Source: Lineus longissimus (taxonomy: Eukaryota > Nemertea > Pilidiophora > Heteronemertea > Lineidae). Taken from it: DNA of 64,000 nucleotides. Where the stretch lies: assembly GCF_910592395.1 (NCBI RefSeq), contig NC_088309.1:10668501-10732500 (forward strand). Reading direction: 5' to 3'. The notes under the pieces were generated by a model. It searched no databases, had not been told where the DNA came from, and saw only the letters and a program-made list of their open reading frames with translations. The translations under genes and the position numbers were made by a program. This document shows positions 1 through 11,043 of the stretch, one piece after another (position 1 is the first letter of the stretch; every line of letters starts with the position of its first letter).

Positions 1-1167
1 AAGTTTGTCAACATAAAGAACTCGGTGCCACAGGGACCTAGGTTTAATCCAGTCTCAATATAAATTGATAATCCACTAGCTGTAGAATGGTTCGTCACAA
101 GTGATTAAGTCTTTGTATATCTTTGTGTAAATTGTCTGAAATTCAGAAGAAGTGCATTTTCCCGAGGGACAGAGACGACTATACTGAGTGAGAGAAAACA
201 AAATGGTGAATATAATGTCACTGAGTGAAATGCAAGAGAAAACGGCATGCAAGAAAAATGTTGGGTCCTGTTCTGCTCTAAAAGCCTCTCTTTTCAACTA
301 AAAATTAGTCAAATGCCTAAAACATTTTCAGAACAGGACTTCAACTCTAACATACTGACTATGGACACTTAGCTCAGAATGATGCAAAGATATTGTGCTG
401 GTATGAGAGACTACTTACAAAATGCTGAATGTTTTGAGGGAAAAAGAGAGGTGTTACTCTAGGATGACAGACGAGAGTCTAACTAAATCTATAGCAATTG
501 ACTAACTCAATCAATCGACTAACTCAATCAATCGACTAACTCAATCAATCGACCAATCCATGAAGTCAACAGCTGTCTTTTGGGAGACAGATTCTATGAA
601 GGCCTCTTCAGTTATCTCTGATTCCGGCCACAAGCAATGCAAGGGTTGACCTAGGGTCTACTCTAACTGTTTTAGGCTCTACCAACAACTCTACCAAGTC
701 AAGATGAATTCGGTTTCCCGCAATCTACAAGGTGGCATTAGCTAAACCACCGTGCAAATGAAAGATCTTTGTATCCGTGACCTGCAACATTGCCATCACA
801 ACATGCAATTTAACCAATCAGTGGCCACATTCTAACCACAGTCCACATTTGTCGCATGTCGCAGCGACTAAACTTGCTCGTTTGTGAGGTGCTTTATAGC
901 CTAAGAAGATTGATCACGAGGTTTTAGAAGCAACATGAGTCACCAGCATAACTAAATCTCTGACCAGGGATGTGCAAAATACTGACCAACTCGGTTTATC
1001 TAAGTCAGATAGTTATAGCGAAAGATGCTTCCGTTATCATTATCACGGCACATTTAAAAATCCTTCGAATGGAAATAGTTTCAACACCACTGTAGTCACC
1101 CCCTGGAGTCAAATTGATACTAGTAACTCATGAGTCCTAAACCATTCTTATCAACATTTCATCCTAC
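1..1167. other. Intron (left edge of the gene)
   Basis: This is downstream of the last exon found. Apart from a 17-bp triplicate at 500-550 I see no exon, RNA gene or transposon here. Confidence 0.6.
500..550 (+). repeat. 17-bp tandem repeat, three copies
   Basis: Three perfect copies of GACTAACTCAATCAATC, with a partial fourth (GACCAATCC) after them. Confidence 0.95.
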
Positions 1168-1350
1168 CTGTTTAATGAGATCTATCTGTTTCTCCAAGTG
1201 TTGGCTGATCTCGCGCTCCCTCTCAGCATCTTCGTTGGCTTTCTGCACAGCGCGGGCACTCTCGTCACCAATCTTGGCCAGCTCCCGCTTCCACAGACGA
1301 TCTCGTTCAGCATCCCAGTTCTTCTTCTCTTGTTCCAAATGGGTGTTAAA
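1168..1350 (-). CDS. Coiled-coil gene, most downstream exon in the window (61 codons)
   Basis: The exon is 183 bp, phase 0 to 0, with acceptor CCGCTTCCAG|TTTAAC and donor AAACAG|GTAGGA. It encodes FNTHLEQEKKNWDAERD, then WKRELAKIGDESARAV and a strongly charged end (HLEKQIDLIKQ). The donor shows the gene continues beyond the left edge, so the C-terminus is outside the window. Confidence 0.82.
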
Positions 1351-1809
1351 CTGGAAGCGGACAGGCAACAAAGGTTAGTCTAACAAATTATTCTACACCC
1401 TTTGATATCTTCTGAGTGATATCCTGACCTTGGTCTAATAGCAGAGCCAATACTTGACATTTGAGACTTGGAACCCACACATCATAGATATGTATGGAAG
1501 GACCAGCTGCATTCTCTGAAATAGCTCATGAATTTATTCTGAGACACCCACTTTTCTCAGTGTCCCCTCACCTTATCAAGGACGAATTTTGATGGAGAAA
1601 CAAAGAGTTTTTCTTCATTGAGGGGATGTCCTCTTGGCTGAGGTGTCCAAGTCAATAAACAGTGTCAACGTACATGATATGTGTCCAACAGGTTTTTGTC
1701 ACAACCACAAATTGAGACAGCAGTACAATACAGAAAGGACCAAACACGAGCAAGAGATTAAAATGTTTTTGCTCAGATTTCTTGAAGCAATGTGTTTTTC
1801 ATTATTTAC

Positions 1810-1911
1810 CTGTTCTTTGGTCTCGTATCTGACTTTATCTTGGAGAGTGTTGGCCGCATCCTCACATTGGCGGATCTGTTCTCGCAGGGCCTGATTCTCC
1901 TCGTCTCGGGC
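1810..1911 (-). CDS. Coiled-coil gene exon (34 codons)
   Basis: The exon is 102 bp, phase 0 to 0, with acceptor TCTCATTGCAG|GCC and donor GAACAG|GTAAAT. The peptide ARDEENQALREQIRQ to RYETKEQ is coiled coil. The 5.9-kb intron before it could hide another phase-0 exon; none was convincing. Confidence 0.8.
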
Positions 1912-2555
1912 CTGCAATGAGACAAGACACACAGCTTATGAGCAACAGCAGCCAAATAGTTTAGCAACAAAAAAGTCGGGACAGGTACCCCTTTCCCCTC
2001 TCCTACCTGACACCCATCTTCCAGTATTTGAAACTGGCTAAGAAAAAGTCCAAGAAACAATAGATACATGAACGCTCATAAAGATAATGCAATGAAGATG
2101 CTAAGTCCATGATGTATTGTGACAGCCAATCATTCAATTCCCCCAAAAAGGTCCCCAATCCTACCTTAGCATACGACCAAAGTGGCTCAACATGGCTACG
2201 AAACAAATTCGGTCTCTGGATGAAAATTGACTTTGGTCTATGCATATTGTACATGTTGCTCGCAAATGCAATAGAACTAATGTCCAGAAAGTCGAAGTTA
2301 TCGTCCGTGATATCACCTCCGCTGATCACCAATACAAGAACAAATTGACCTTATTTTCAAAGTCCCGTCAGACCAATATGCCAAACGCACATAGAGATTG
2401 AGATTTTGATAGAATCATACGTAGGATCAGTGCATGATTTGCAGTGAAAGTATTATAGGTTAAACGGCAGAGGATTTCTATAATTGTAAATAACCCATTG
2501 TGCCCATACATTCCCGTAAATATGACAATCAAAGATCGGGCATAGATTTTTAGGC

Positions 2556-3170
2556 AGCGCACCCTGGATCACTCAATCTTGTTAGCACAACAGGGCCTAC
2601 ACAAGTCACTGAAAGGCTAGGCTAATATTTCGCTTAACGACATCACCTCTCAACAAGCGTGTGGGTCGAGATGTACTCTAACAACGAAAGTAAAGATTTG
2701 ACATTGACATCAAGGAAGCACACCCTGGATGAGTCTAATTGACTTAACTTGAGTGTCTTCCACAGGATATCTTGTTGACATAGCATTGGGTGTGCATAAG
2801 TCACCGAAAGGCTATGCTAATGTTTCACCTGACAACATCAACTCTGACAAGTGTGTGACAAACTGAGGAGGTAAATATTGGACACCGACTTCGAGGAAGA
2901 GCATCCTAGGACAACTGTAGTACAGTAGAACCTCCCTTAGCGGACACCTCTCTACTAAGGACACTCTCTCTACTAAGGACACTAGTTTTGGTCCCAAATT
3001 GGGTGTTTCCATTCAATTTGACCTCTCTAATCAGGACACCTCTCTATTAAGGACAGCACTTTTCAGTTCTGAGGGTGTCCTTAATAGAGAGGTTCTACTG
3101 TAGTTGTCTTAATTTGAGTGTCTTTGAAAGAGTGATGTTGGCAAAACAAGGGGTGCCTAAGGGCCATGTA
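2556..3170 (+). repeat. Degenerate ~170-bp tandem repeat, third copy split by a MITE
   Basis: Units begin near 2556 (GCGCACCCTGGAT), 2718 (GCACACCCTGGAT) and 2899 (AGCATCCTAGG). They share a motif near CACTGAAAGGCTAGGCTAAT / CACCGAAAGGCTATGCTAAT and a GTGTGTGAC-like end. The third unit is interrupted by the 178-bp element at 2923, after which the unit resumes (TTGAGTGTCTTTGAAAG). A diverged trace lies near 3508. Confidence 0.6.
2923..3100 (+). mobile_element. 178-bp TA-flanked MITE, copy 1 (pogo/Tigger-like)
   Basis: The element is bounded by CAGTAGAACCTCCCTTAG and its inverted counterpart AGAGAGGTTCTACTG, flanked by TA on both sides (2921-2922 and 3101-3102). The CAG...CTG ends with TA duplication are the hallmark of Tc1/mariner superfamily pogo/Tigger elements. 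There is no coding capacity. The inside is made of several copies of a CCTCTCTANTAAGGACA word resembling the TIR. Confidence 0.85.
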
Positions 3171-3676
3171 GAATAGCAGAATGAGAGGATTCTGTACAAA
3201 ATATGATAAATTTTCATACAAAATGGAACTTGATGAATTCATTAAGTTTTAATTTGTTCGATACGCCACACAGATTATTTGAAAATCACTTTTTACAGTC
3301 GTTAAGCCATGACTCGCAATGAGGGCATGAAAACTGGTCTGTAGGGACAGTTTAGTTCAGTCAGTAGCCGTGCGCAGCACTGTATTACCGTTCCTCCTTT
3401 AGTCTTCAGAGTTCAGGCATGGCGACGATCATCGCGACAAATACTGGCTTTTCCAGGTGATTGAAACCCAGAATCAGCTCATTCCGTTCATTCCGCTAAT
3501 TCTACATGGCTGTGCATAAGTCAGAGTATTGCTTGGCTAACATTTTTTCTGGCAAAACCACCTAGGTCAAAGAGGTTTACAGTTTGAGGTTTGCTTGTTG
3601 ATCTGTTACAGGTGATCTTGAATTAGTGATAGCCAGCAGAAATTCTCTTTGCGGCCACTATCAAAGCCAAATTGCT

Positions 3677-4034
3677 TAAAGTGATACTATGATGTGATTT
3701 ACAACTTTGCGGAAATACGTCCGTTTTTGATTGTTGATCACAAATGTAAAGCTCAAATTTTCCATTTTTGATTAGATTTATTATAAAATCGCTGAATGTA
3801 AACCACCGCGACCGCGAAAATGTTCATGTTGTGACGTCATCAACGAAAACGTCGTCGGCGTAGCGCAATTTCAATGCCATCGAAGCGAGCCGTCCGGACG
3901 GGATTAACCATCAATTTCTAGAAAATGTGCATTTCGATTCGAAAACCTTACCGATTTATGAGAAAGTGATGTAGTCATTAGTCAAAAACAGCTAAAACAT
4001 TATATGGTGAAATTTGACATGAGTTACCCTTTAA
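3677..4034. mobile_element. Possible degenerate repeat element
   Basis: The block opens with TTAAAGTGATACTATGATG and closes with CATGAGTTACCCTTTAA, a poor inverted match, and is more CG-rich (GTGACGTCATCAACG) than its surroundings. There is no clear target duplication. A transposon remnant is the best guess only. Confidence 0.25.
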
Positions 4035-5422
4035 CAGTCTATTTTGGTGCAGACAAACAAAAGTAGATATGTTGCCAATTTGTTTCACTAAGACTGTCAC
4101 CAGATCTTGTACTTGTCTGGAAATAAGCCGTAACAACATTCTTCAGCCAAGAAATTCTACACTAAGATACATAAAGACACCAGAAATATCGAATTCAGAA
4201 AGAAAATCAGTACATTAAGTAAAGTGAGGACACTGTTTAATCGGGCATGCATAAACTGTCCCGGAACAACTGCTGTCACTTCTCAATAAGCTATACAAAA
4301 CGCCTTTCATTGATAAACAAGTTTGGGCCGAATTTTACCGATAATCATTGAAGCCGAGAATGAAACGCAAGCCAATTTTATGGAAATGTAAGACCAATAT
4401 AAAATCACCTGCCGAGATGCACAGGATGATTGGTTTGTGAAATGCCTGGGAATGTGTATGGGGGAAAGTGAGCATTCTCAAGTAACACCAATTAGATATT
4501 AACCCTTGAATTATTAATATCACAATCTGCTTAAAGGTTTTTACCTAATGTCGAAGGACTCTTCAAGGGAGACTGTAGACTGGAGCCAGCAGGGCCAGAT
4601 TTAAGTTACACGAAATCGCAAATAGGGGTCTCCCCCATCTCACAGGACACTGAAACTTTTCATGCTCCTATGAGGATTATAGTTATCGCTAACTCAAACA
4701 CAACCCGATAACCTAACTGCACATAATCTCACCTGGAGACTACTACCAGTTTGAGGACCTACCATCTGCTTATCATCCCCATTTAAGGAAACAGCCTCCT
4801 ACCTTTATGTATTTCCAGAGAGGGAATAAGGGGGAGTGATAATAGGGGTCATTTTCATCCTCCTCAAGGTCAAGCAAGATATCATCCATAGCAACGAAGG
4901 AAAACGCACTCCCAAGTTAATAATCCAAAGAATAAGGTTCAGCAGATCCGTGATACAGAAATCACGGTCGAGTGCTGATCACCGGTATGTCAACAGTGAT
5001 TCTGATGTAGGGTTTCTGTGCAATTCTAATAATGTGAAAATGGACTTCTGTCGACCACAATTAATGACTACTGGCAAGATATACATTTTACGCGGGGAGA
5101 TAATTACACAATTTAAGGTATAAGAAAATATAGTCTATTAAGTATACTGCAAAAAATATTTTGTTGGTTTTTCGTGTTGGTGGAAATAGCATTAGCGAGC
5201 TAATCTGAGTGCATTGAAAGGAACAACTATATTTAATGATTGCTTATTTCCTACTTGTTTAGCTTTGGGTTGGTTGTTTACTTTACTTAAATACATAGAA
5301 ATAAACTTCTCTGTCAATAAAACTAGTGCGTGCTTCAAAAAGGCCTCTTGTGCATAGAAAAATATTAACACAACTGAGTATGCAGTGACCAATAAATTAT
5401 ACGCAAATGAATTGTTCCTTTA

Positions 5423-5553
5423 GGCACCTATTCCATAGAGCTATACCCTATACTATACTATACGCAAACAATAGTTTCATGGTCATGCACCCTTTGTGAA
5501 GCTATTGTTCGCGTATAGTGTAGTATAGGGTATAGCTCTATGGAGAAGGTGCC
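5423..5553. mobile_element. 131-bp hairpin MITE with TTA target duplication (PIF/Harbinger-like)
   Basis: Two arms of about 57 nt (5423-5479 and 5497-5553) are inverted copies with about five mismatches and a 17-nt loop. The ends are GGCACCT and AGGTGCC, and TTA is present directly on both sides (5420-5422 and 5554-5556). A 3-bp TTA/TAA duplication with a GG-starting TIR is typical of PIF/Harbinger MITEs. No ORF is seen. Confidence 0.8.
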
Positions 5554-7179
5554 TTAGACATTAACTGTTCAGTTGAGAAGGCCTATAAAATAAAAACACC
5601 CTGAATCTCATGTAGAAATTGACAGTCCTTATCAAAATTATATAAGCAACAACCCTATTAAGGGAAGTGACATTGAAATTTCAGGTTCACTTACACTCCT
5701 TGCAGTAATATTCCACAGTTTGTGATATAATCCCATTGAAAAAATACTCTGTCTATCCACCAATAATGTTTTTTTCTGGCTAAGAAGTCTAACAAAGTTC
5801 ACGGCTGAATTTCGAACTGGTGAGATGTTCCAAGTTGTCTTTTTTGTCGACAATGACCCACCAATGACCCAAGCAGATTTATTTAGAGGATTAGTGGGTT
5901 ATCGATGTATGTACAATAGTACATTTGAAGGCTTATACGTAAAGAGGACACAATATACGTCGCTGTTTTCAAGAAGTGACCAATCAACAAATGTTCACTT
6001 TTTGAGGTTTTGCCACCAAACCTTATCATATTGGTAAATGGTTCTTCTCTCAAATTTGTAGACCTGTACATGAAGTCATTTAGAACATACAACTAATTAA
6101 GTTTGGCGAGTCAACAAAAAAAACAACTTAAATATGCTAATTACTAAAAATAAAAAAATGTCGATTGGACGGTTTGTGAAAACGACGCATTGATACAAAA
6201 TAATTTTTTCAAATTTGGACAATACTGAGGAGGCAGGGAGCTAGACTGCTTTGTTAGAAGAATATCATAAGTAAGCACTGATAGAGAGAAAACGACTTTG
6301 ATATAACTGCGGTACATGGAGAGTGTATTTCCATAAATAAAACCACATTCAAAATTTTAAGAGCCATGGTAGGTTCTGTAGATAAGGATTACTGTACCTG
6401 AATATGTTTCCACAGCGGATAAAGGGGTGAATTCCAATAAGGGTCAATTTCTTCACACTTTCTCCTCATATATTCAGATTTGTAAGTCTTCAAACCAGTC
6501 ATTTTGTCCAAAGATATTTCAGCTAAGGCAAGTTAGAACCACACTTAGGCATTCCTAGATAATTTATAACACATATCCTAACTAGAAATTTTACAACTTG
6601 ATCTAGTTTACTATAGTATCTGTGTCTACTAAAGTATGCATGATAATACAAGACACTTAACGCTTGGTATTTCATTCTTGCTTTGGTTGAGTGGTTCTGG
6701 GAAGCCTTAATCGGCCTTCTGTCAAATCTGATTGTACTAATGAGAAACATGGCCCAAGGTTACAATGGAATAATGAACTGCACCCCCACCCCATTTCCTA
6801 AATCTGCAAATTAGAGCACAAAATGATGATAGTAATTTGAATCAGGTTATTGCACACAGACACATGGATTTTTATTGAGCTATTGATATCCTAAAGTCAC
6901 CAATACCAAAATTTATGTTCAACGATGCAATAAACTGGTATAAGGAAAGCCTTTCTGTTTTAATTTCATTCCTAAAGTCATAAACATGATCAAGTCATAA
7001 ATTATTGATTCAGGTGTTTGCATTTATTTTGCAAGTAAAAGGCTGAAAACCCGCTTGAACCCGTCTTTTATGGCACTCAAATAATCAAATAAAGAATCCT
7101 ATTTATCAAACATGTCACGCTATAGAAACGGTGTGAAAATTGGCTTGAGAGCCTCCTATTATATGAAAATGTCACTGTG

Positions 7180-7768
7180 CACCAGTATGTGGTCAGGACC
7201 GCACCAGTATATGGCAAGTAAAGGACTCTGCCAGTATATTGCCAGTGAAGGATTGCACCATTATATGGCCAGTTAAGGACAGCACCAGTAAATGGCCATT
7301 AAAGGATTGCACCAGTATATGGCCACTAAGGGATTGCACCAGTAAGGTCAGTGAAAGTCTTCACCAGTAAATGGCCAGTAAAGGACTGCACCAGTATATG
7401 GCCACTAAGGGATTGCACCAGTAATGTCAGTGAAAGTCTTCACCAGTGGAGTGCACCAGTAATAAAGGCCAGTGAAGGATTACACCAGTATATGGGCAGT
7501 AAAGTACTGCACCAGTATGACCAGTAAAGTACTGCACAAGTATGGCCAGTAAAGGTCTGTACCAGAATGGCCAGTAAAGGACTGTGCCAGTATATGGCCA
7601 GCAAAGGACTGCAACAGTAAATGGCCAGTTAAGGACTGCACCAGTATATGACCAGTAAAGGACAGCAACAGTATATGGCCAGTTAAGGACTGTGCCAGTA
7701 TATGACCAGTAAAGGACTGCACCAGTATATGGCCAGTAAAGGACTACACCAGTGAAATAAACCAGTAC
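7180..7768 (+). repeat. 27-bp minisatellite abutting a splice donor
   Basis: About 22 imperfect copies of ACCAGTATATGGCCAGTAAAG plus GACTGC, with some shorter units. The array ends inside the donor of the exon at 7773. The open frames it contains (SFTGHILVQSLTGHI) are a by-product of the repeat. Confidence 0.95.
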
Positions 7769-7772
7769 TCAC

Positions 7773-7931
7773 AATAAGTTCATGGTGGTGTTGAGCTAAC
7801 TGTTCTGCCAAGCGGCTTTCCGATCGCTGCATGAAGTCTCTTCTTTCTGCATCAAACTGAGCCTGGAGTTCATCTAGGGCTTCTTGCTTCTCATTGTATA
7901 ACTGGTCCCTGAGTTGAGTGAGAGCATGCTC
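7773..7931 (-). CDS. Coiled-coil gene exon (53 codons, His-rich end)
   Basis: The exon is 159 bp, phase 0 to 0, with acceptor CTCTTTTAG|GAGCAT and donor CTTATT|GTGAGT. The peptide starts EHALTQLRDQLYNEKQEAL and ends AEQLAQHHHELI. The HHH run is distinctive and would help in finding the orthologue. The donor lies directly against a 27-bp minisatellite: the bases after GTGAG already match its TACTGGT edge. Confidence 0.85.
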
Positions 7932-8147
7932 CTAAAAGAGAGCAAGAAAGGGGTTGTCTCTACAAATCTGTCTTTTTTTTCAAACTTCTGGTAACATACC
8001 CCATTGTAATCCAAACAAAATGTTGAAGTTATAGACATCAATCTTTTTTCTTCATTTGGGGAAGGATAGAAGAGTCATCTTTCATGGCATCAAGCAATTT
8101 TGAAATCATTCCTAAGTGGGAAAGAATCCCTTTAACAGCTACCGTAC

Positions 8148-8253
8148 CTTTTCAGCCAATAGCGAAGACATTTCCTTTCTGTAGCCGTCACTTTCTTTGT
8201 CTCTGAGTTCTCCTTCTCTAGTGAGGTCGGTCTGAAGCTCAATCACTTGGTTC
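8148..8253 (-). CDS. Coiled-coil gene exon (35 codons)
   Basis: The exon is 106 bp: one base to complete Thr, then 35 codons, leaving in phase 0. The acceptor is CTCCTTTCAG|GAACC and the donor is GAAAAG|GTACGG. It encodes NQVIELQTDLTREGEL to SSLLAEK. Only about 215 bp of intron separates it from the next exon. Confidence 0.85.
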
Positions 8254-9349
8254 CTGAAAGGAGACATTTAGGAAACGATTCAAGCACAAGCAAAGATGCG
8301 TTCCCGCTTGAATACTTTTAAGAGTCACAACTCCTCTCTAGTTGACAGTGACTTGCCCTAGTCTTGAACTGGGAAACACCTTTTCGAGCTGAAAAAACAT
8401 GACATAACTCCACACGAGTCAAGACCTGAGTAAAAACACAGAACTCTGAACAGCGGCCCAATTCACTTCTGATGACTTGCCACGGTCTACTGTTTCTACG
8501 ATTTAATTTGCATAGCAACCTGTTCCTTTGCAAATACTCTCAAACTGATGATGACTCGATCCAACTAGAAAGTTACTATTTGACAATTAAATATAAGCAC
8601 TTGGTAGAAATGAAGGGCAGCAAATTCATGCCTAAACTAAACAGAACGATGTCTTACCATTCACAATTAAATTCAAAATCGAAAACTAATTATGCATTAA
8701 TGTGCGTAAAATATGCAAAGCCAACTATCACATACATTGGCCTCATGATGGAGTGAAAATCACACATGATTGTCCTGAATATCATTACCTGAACATAAAA
8801 TTCCAATAAAACCTTTCCTGACCATGCTTGTTAATATTTATTTGGGGTATTTAATCGAGAGAAAAAATTTCTTTTGGGGTAAGCTTATAAGAAAATGGCT
8901 TTGTTAGTTGCTTATTGGCATGCAGTTGGTATATGGTCTGCTAGCATTAATATTGACTTGGCTAATGAACGATAGGCCTACATAAACACTGATTACTCAT
9001 TGTAGTTTTATTGAATGACCCTAGATGGCAGGACTATTGATTGGCTCGCACAAAAAGTGAACAATTTCGACTCGTTGAGTCGTAGAGTAAAAACGATATT
9101 GACTGATCAATTTTCGCAAGCCAGATTGGTAGGAAAGAGTGATAGCATCCTTTAACAGATATGGAATATTCAAGCAAAGTATTGAACTAGAAGTATAGTT
9201 ATGCCAGTTTCCTGAGGATCTGGCTAATCCAAACTGAGAAAAAAATTACCGGAGAAAAATATACCTCAAATACCTTAGAAAATACCCTTTACTGAAGGGC
9301 AAATGAGGGAGTAATTTGGCCTACCCAAAAAAGGGCCAAATGTTGTTAA

Positions 9350-9556
9350 CCCTTTCGCTGCGGATGTACGCTTTTTTGCGACCAAAAAAAAATTTCCCAA
9401 CAACCTTTTCCAATTGTCCAAAGCTCTATCTCTTCTCCTTCAGGCTGTATATTGGCCTCAAATTTACCAATGTTAAAATTGGCTTTTACAGTTTTTTGGG
9501 GGCAGCAATTGCAAGGAATCAATATTGAAATAATTTTGAGCAGCGCAGCGAAAGGG
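9350..9556. mobile_element. 207-bp piggyBac-like MITE with TTAA ends
   Basis: The element begins CCCTTTCGCTGCGGATG and ends GCGCAGCGAAAGGG. TTAA flanks it on both sides (9346-9349 and 9557-9560). A CCCTTT... terminal repeat and TTAA duplication are diagnostic of piggyBac elements. No transposase is encoded. Confidence 0.88.
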
Positions 9557-10341
9557 TTAAACAGTAATAATGAAAAACTTGAACTTGAAAGGGTACTAGC
9601 ATAGACGAAATGAAGTATTAAGTTCAAATATGAGGAATAATTTAGAAGTGCAATACGACAATTTAGGTGTCGATGTTGGTAACAATTGTATATGCATGAT
9701 TCTGATGACTGTTAGAGAAGTTCTGATGACTTGACCCCAGACATCATAAAGAACAATAGGTTATAACAGGGCCACATCAAGAACTGTAATAATAAAATCA
9801 TGAATTTTTTCAATTTTGAACAAGGAGTTTTTGCCGTTACTGCTTTATAGCCCATACAGTCACGTGTTTATAACCTCTGAATAACTTAAATTTCGCATTT
9901 CTTCCTAACACACACAAATCTAACTCCCCCAAGTTTTGAATCTCTCACCAACACCACTATTCTTTTTTGGTTACACTTCCCCGAAATATCTTTTTATGAA
10001 CCTCCCAAAACCCTTCCCAGCATGGCCCTGTTGAGGGATCTAAGTGAACTGACAGCGGTAAAGGTATTTCTTGGAGAATATGCGTCTGTGAAAGGGTTTA
10101 GACCAATTTATTATCATGAAATGAATGATTTAGAGTCCCATTACCCCGCCGGTAGTTGTTGAAGTGTTCCCCCTACCGTATGATCTTTGTGGTTAACAAA
10201 ACGTCTTCCAAACTGTAACAGAGTTTTGAAACAACACACTGAGATATTATCTGTGAGAAAGACTATTTTGAAATCATTGAAATACCAGATGATGTACAAC
10301 ATGACAGTATGAAGGCACGACATTTAGCAATCACAGTAGTT

Positions 10342-10732
10342 GCGCGTACACCACGACATATTGGTGGACCAATTGCACGTACACCACCACATTGCAGCGA
10401 CAAATTGGTTCGGCAATCCATTGCCGATACAAATTGCCGGGCGAATTTGTCCCATCAAGCTTGATGGTCCATATTCGCCCGGCTTGTTAAAAGCTCAGCT
10501 TTGTCGTGGTGTACGCGCTAATGGATCGGCAATTAGCTAGTTAGATGGTTCGGCAACAGGCGGCGCTTTCGAAATGGCACTTTCTGCGCATGCAATTTAT
10601 TGTTTGCGCGCCATCTGTTGCCGGATTTTATAACTAGCTGCAGCGCTGGTGTACGCGCTTGGTGGATTTTCGATGGTGCGGCATTGGTTCGCGAACCAAG
10701 ATTGGTGGTCCATTTTCAGGTGGTGTACGCGC
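10342..10732. mobile_element. 391-bp GC-rich element with nested inverted repeats
   Basis: It starts GCGCGTACACCACGAC and ends GTGGTGTACGCGC. The same end word recurs inverted inside at 10503-10518 and 10645-10658, so an inner 177-bp unit (10342-10518) is also bounded by it. The centre of the inner unit holds CCGGGCGAAT (10437-10446) paired with ATTCGCCCGG (10473-10482) around the palindrome ATCAAGCTTGAT. GC content and CpG density stand out from the AT-rich intron. No clear target duplication was found and the superfamily is not recognised. Confidence 0.65.
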
Positions 10733-10864
10733 GGCTAGTGACCTTTTCACAGTTGGGAAGCCAACAATTATAAACGGTAAACAAAAAGAGCGGTTAGTAT
10801 GCCACTTGTCAATAAACAACAATGACACCGATAAGGCAACTGGGTGAAGATTTTCCAAACTCAC

Positions 10865-11043
10865 GTTAATTGCAGATTAAGTTCATCCTTGTGTTCAACC
10901 TCTTGTTTCAAGACGACCACCTTGTTGCTTGCTTCCTCGAGTTCCTGTCTTAACTGACTTGTCTCCTCTATCGTCTGCTGGTGAAGATCCTGCAACTCGT
11001 TCTGTAACTTGCCTCTCAGAAGCTCATAATCGTCATGGTTTTC
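10865..11043 (-). CDS. Coiled-coil gene exon (60 codons, ends in a split codon)
   Basis: The exon is 179 bp, with acceptor CTTCAG|GAAAAC and donor ATTAAC|GTGAGT. It starts in phase 0 and ends with AC of a codon completed as Thr by the next exon. The peptide runs from ENHDDYELLRGKLQNEL to VEHKDELNLQL, uninterrupted coiled coil. A GC-rich palindromic element lies 130 bp past the donor. Confidence 0.85.

Larger units (their letters stand above)
1912..7772. other. Intron, 5.9 kb
   Basis: This intron holds the 2.5-3.2 kb repeat, two MITEs and the 7.2-7.8 kb minisatellite. The stretches 3170-3676, 4035-5420 and 5557-7179 show only short chance ORFs and no further recognisable element. Confidence 0.6.
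8254..10864. other. Intron, 2.6 kb
   Basis: Contains the piggyBac-like MITE at 9350 and the GC-rich palindromic element at 10342. The remainder (8254-9345, 9561-10341) shows nothing recognisable. Confidence 0.6.

Noticed and set aside
7480-7722. 80-codon SFTGHILVQS repeat frame
   Set aside because: By-product of the 27-bp minisatellite.
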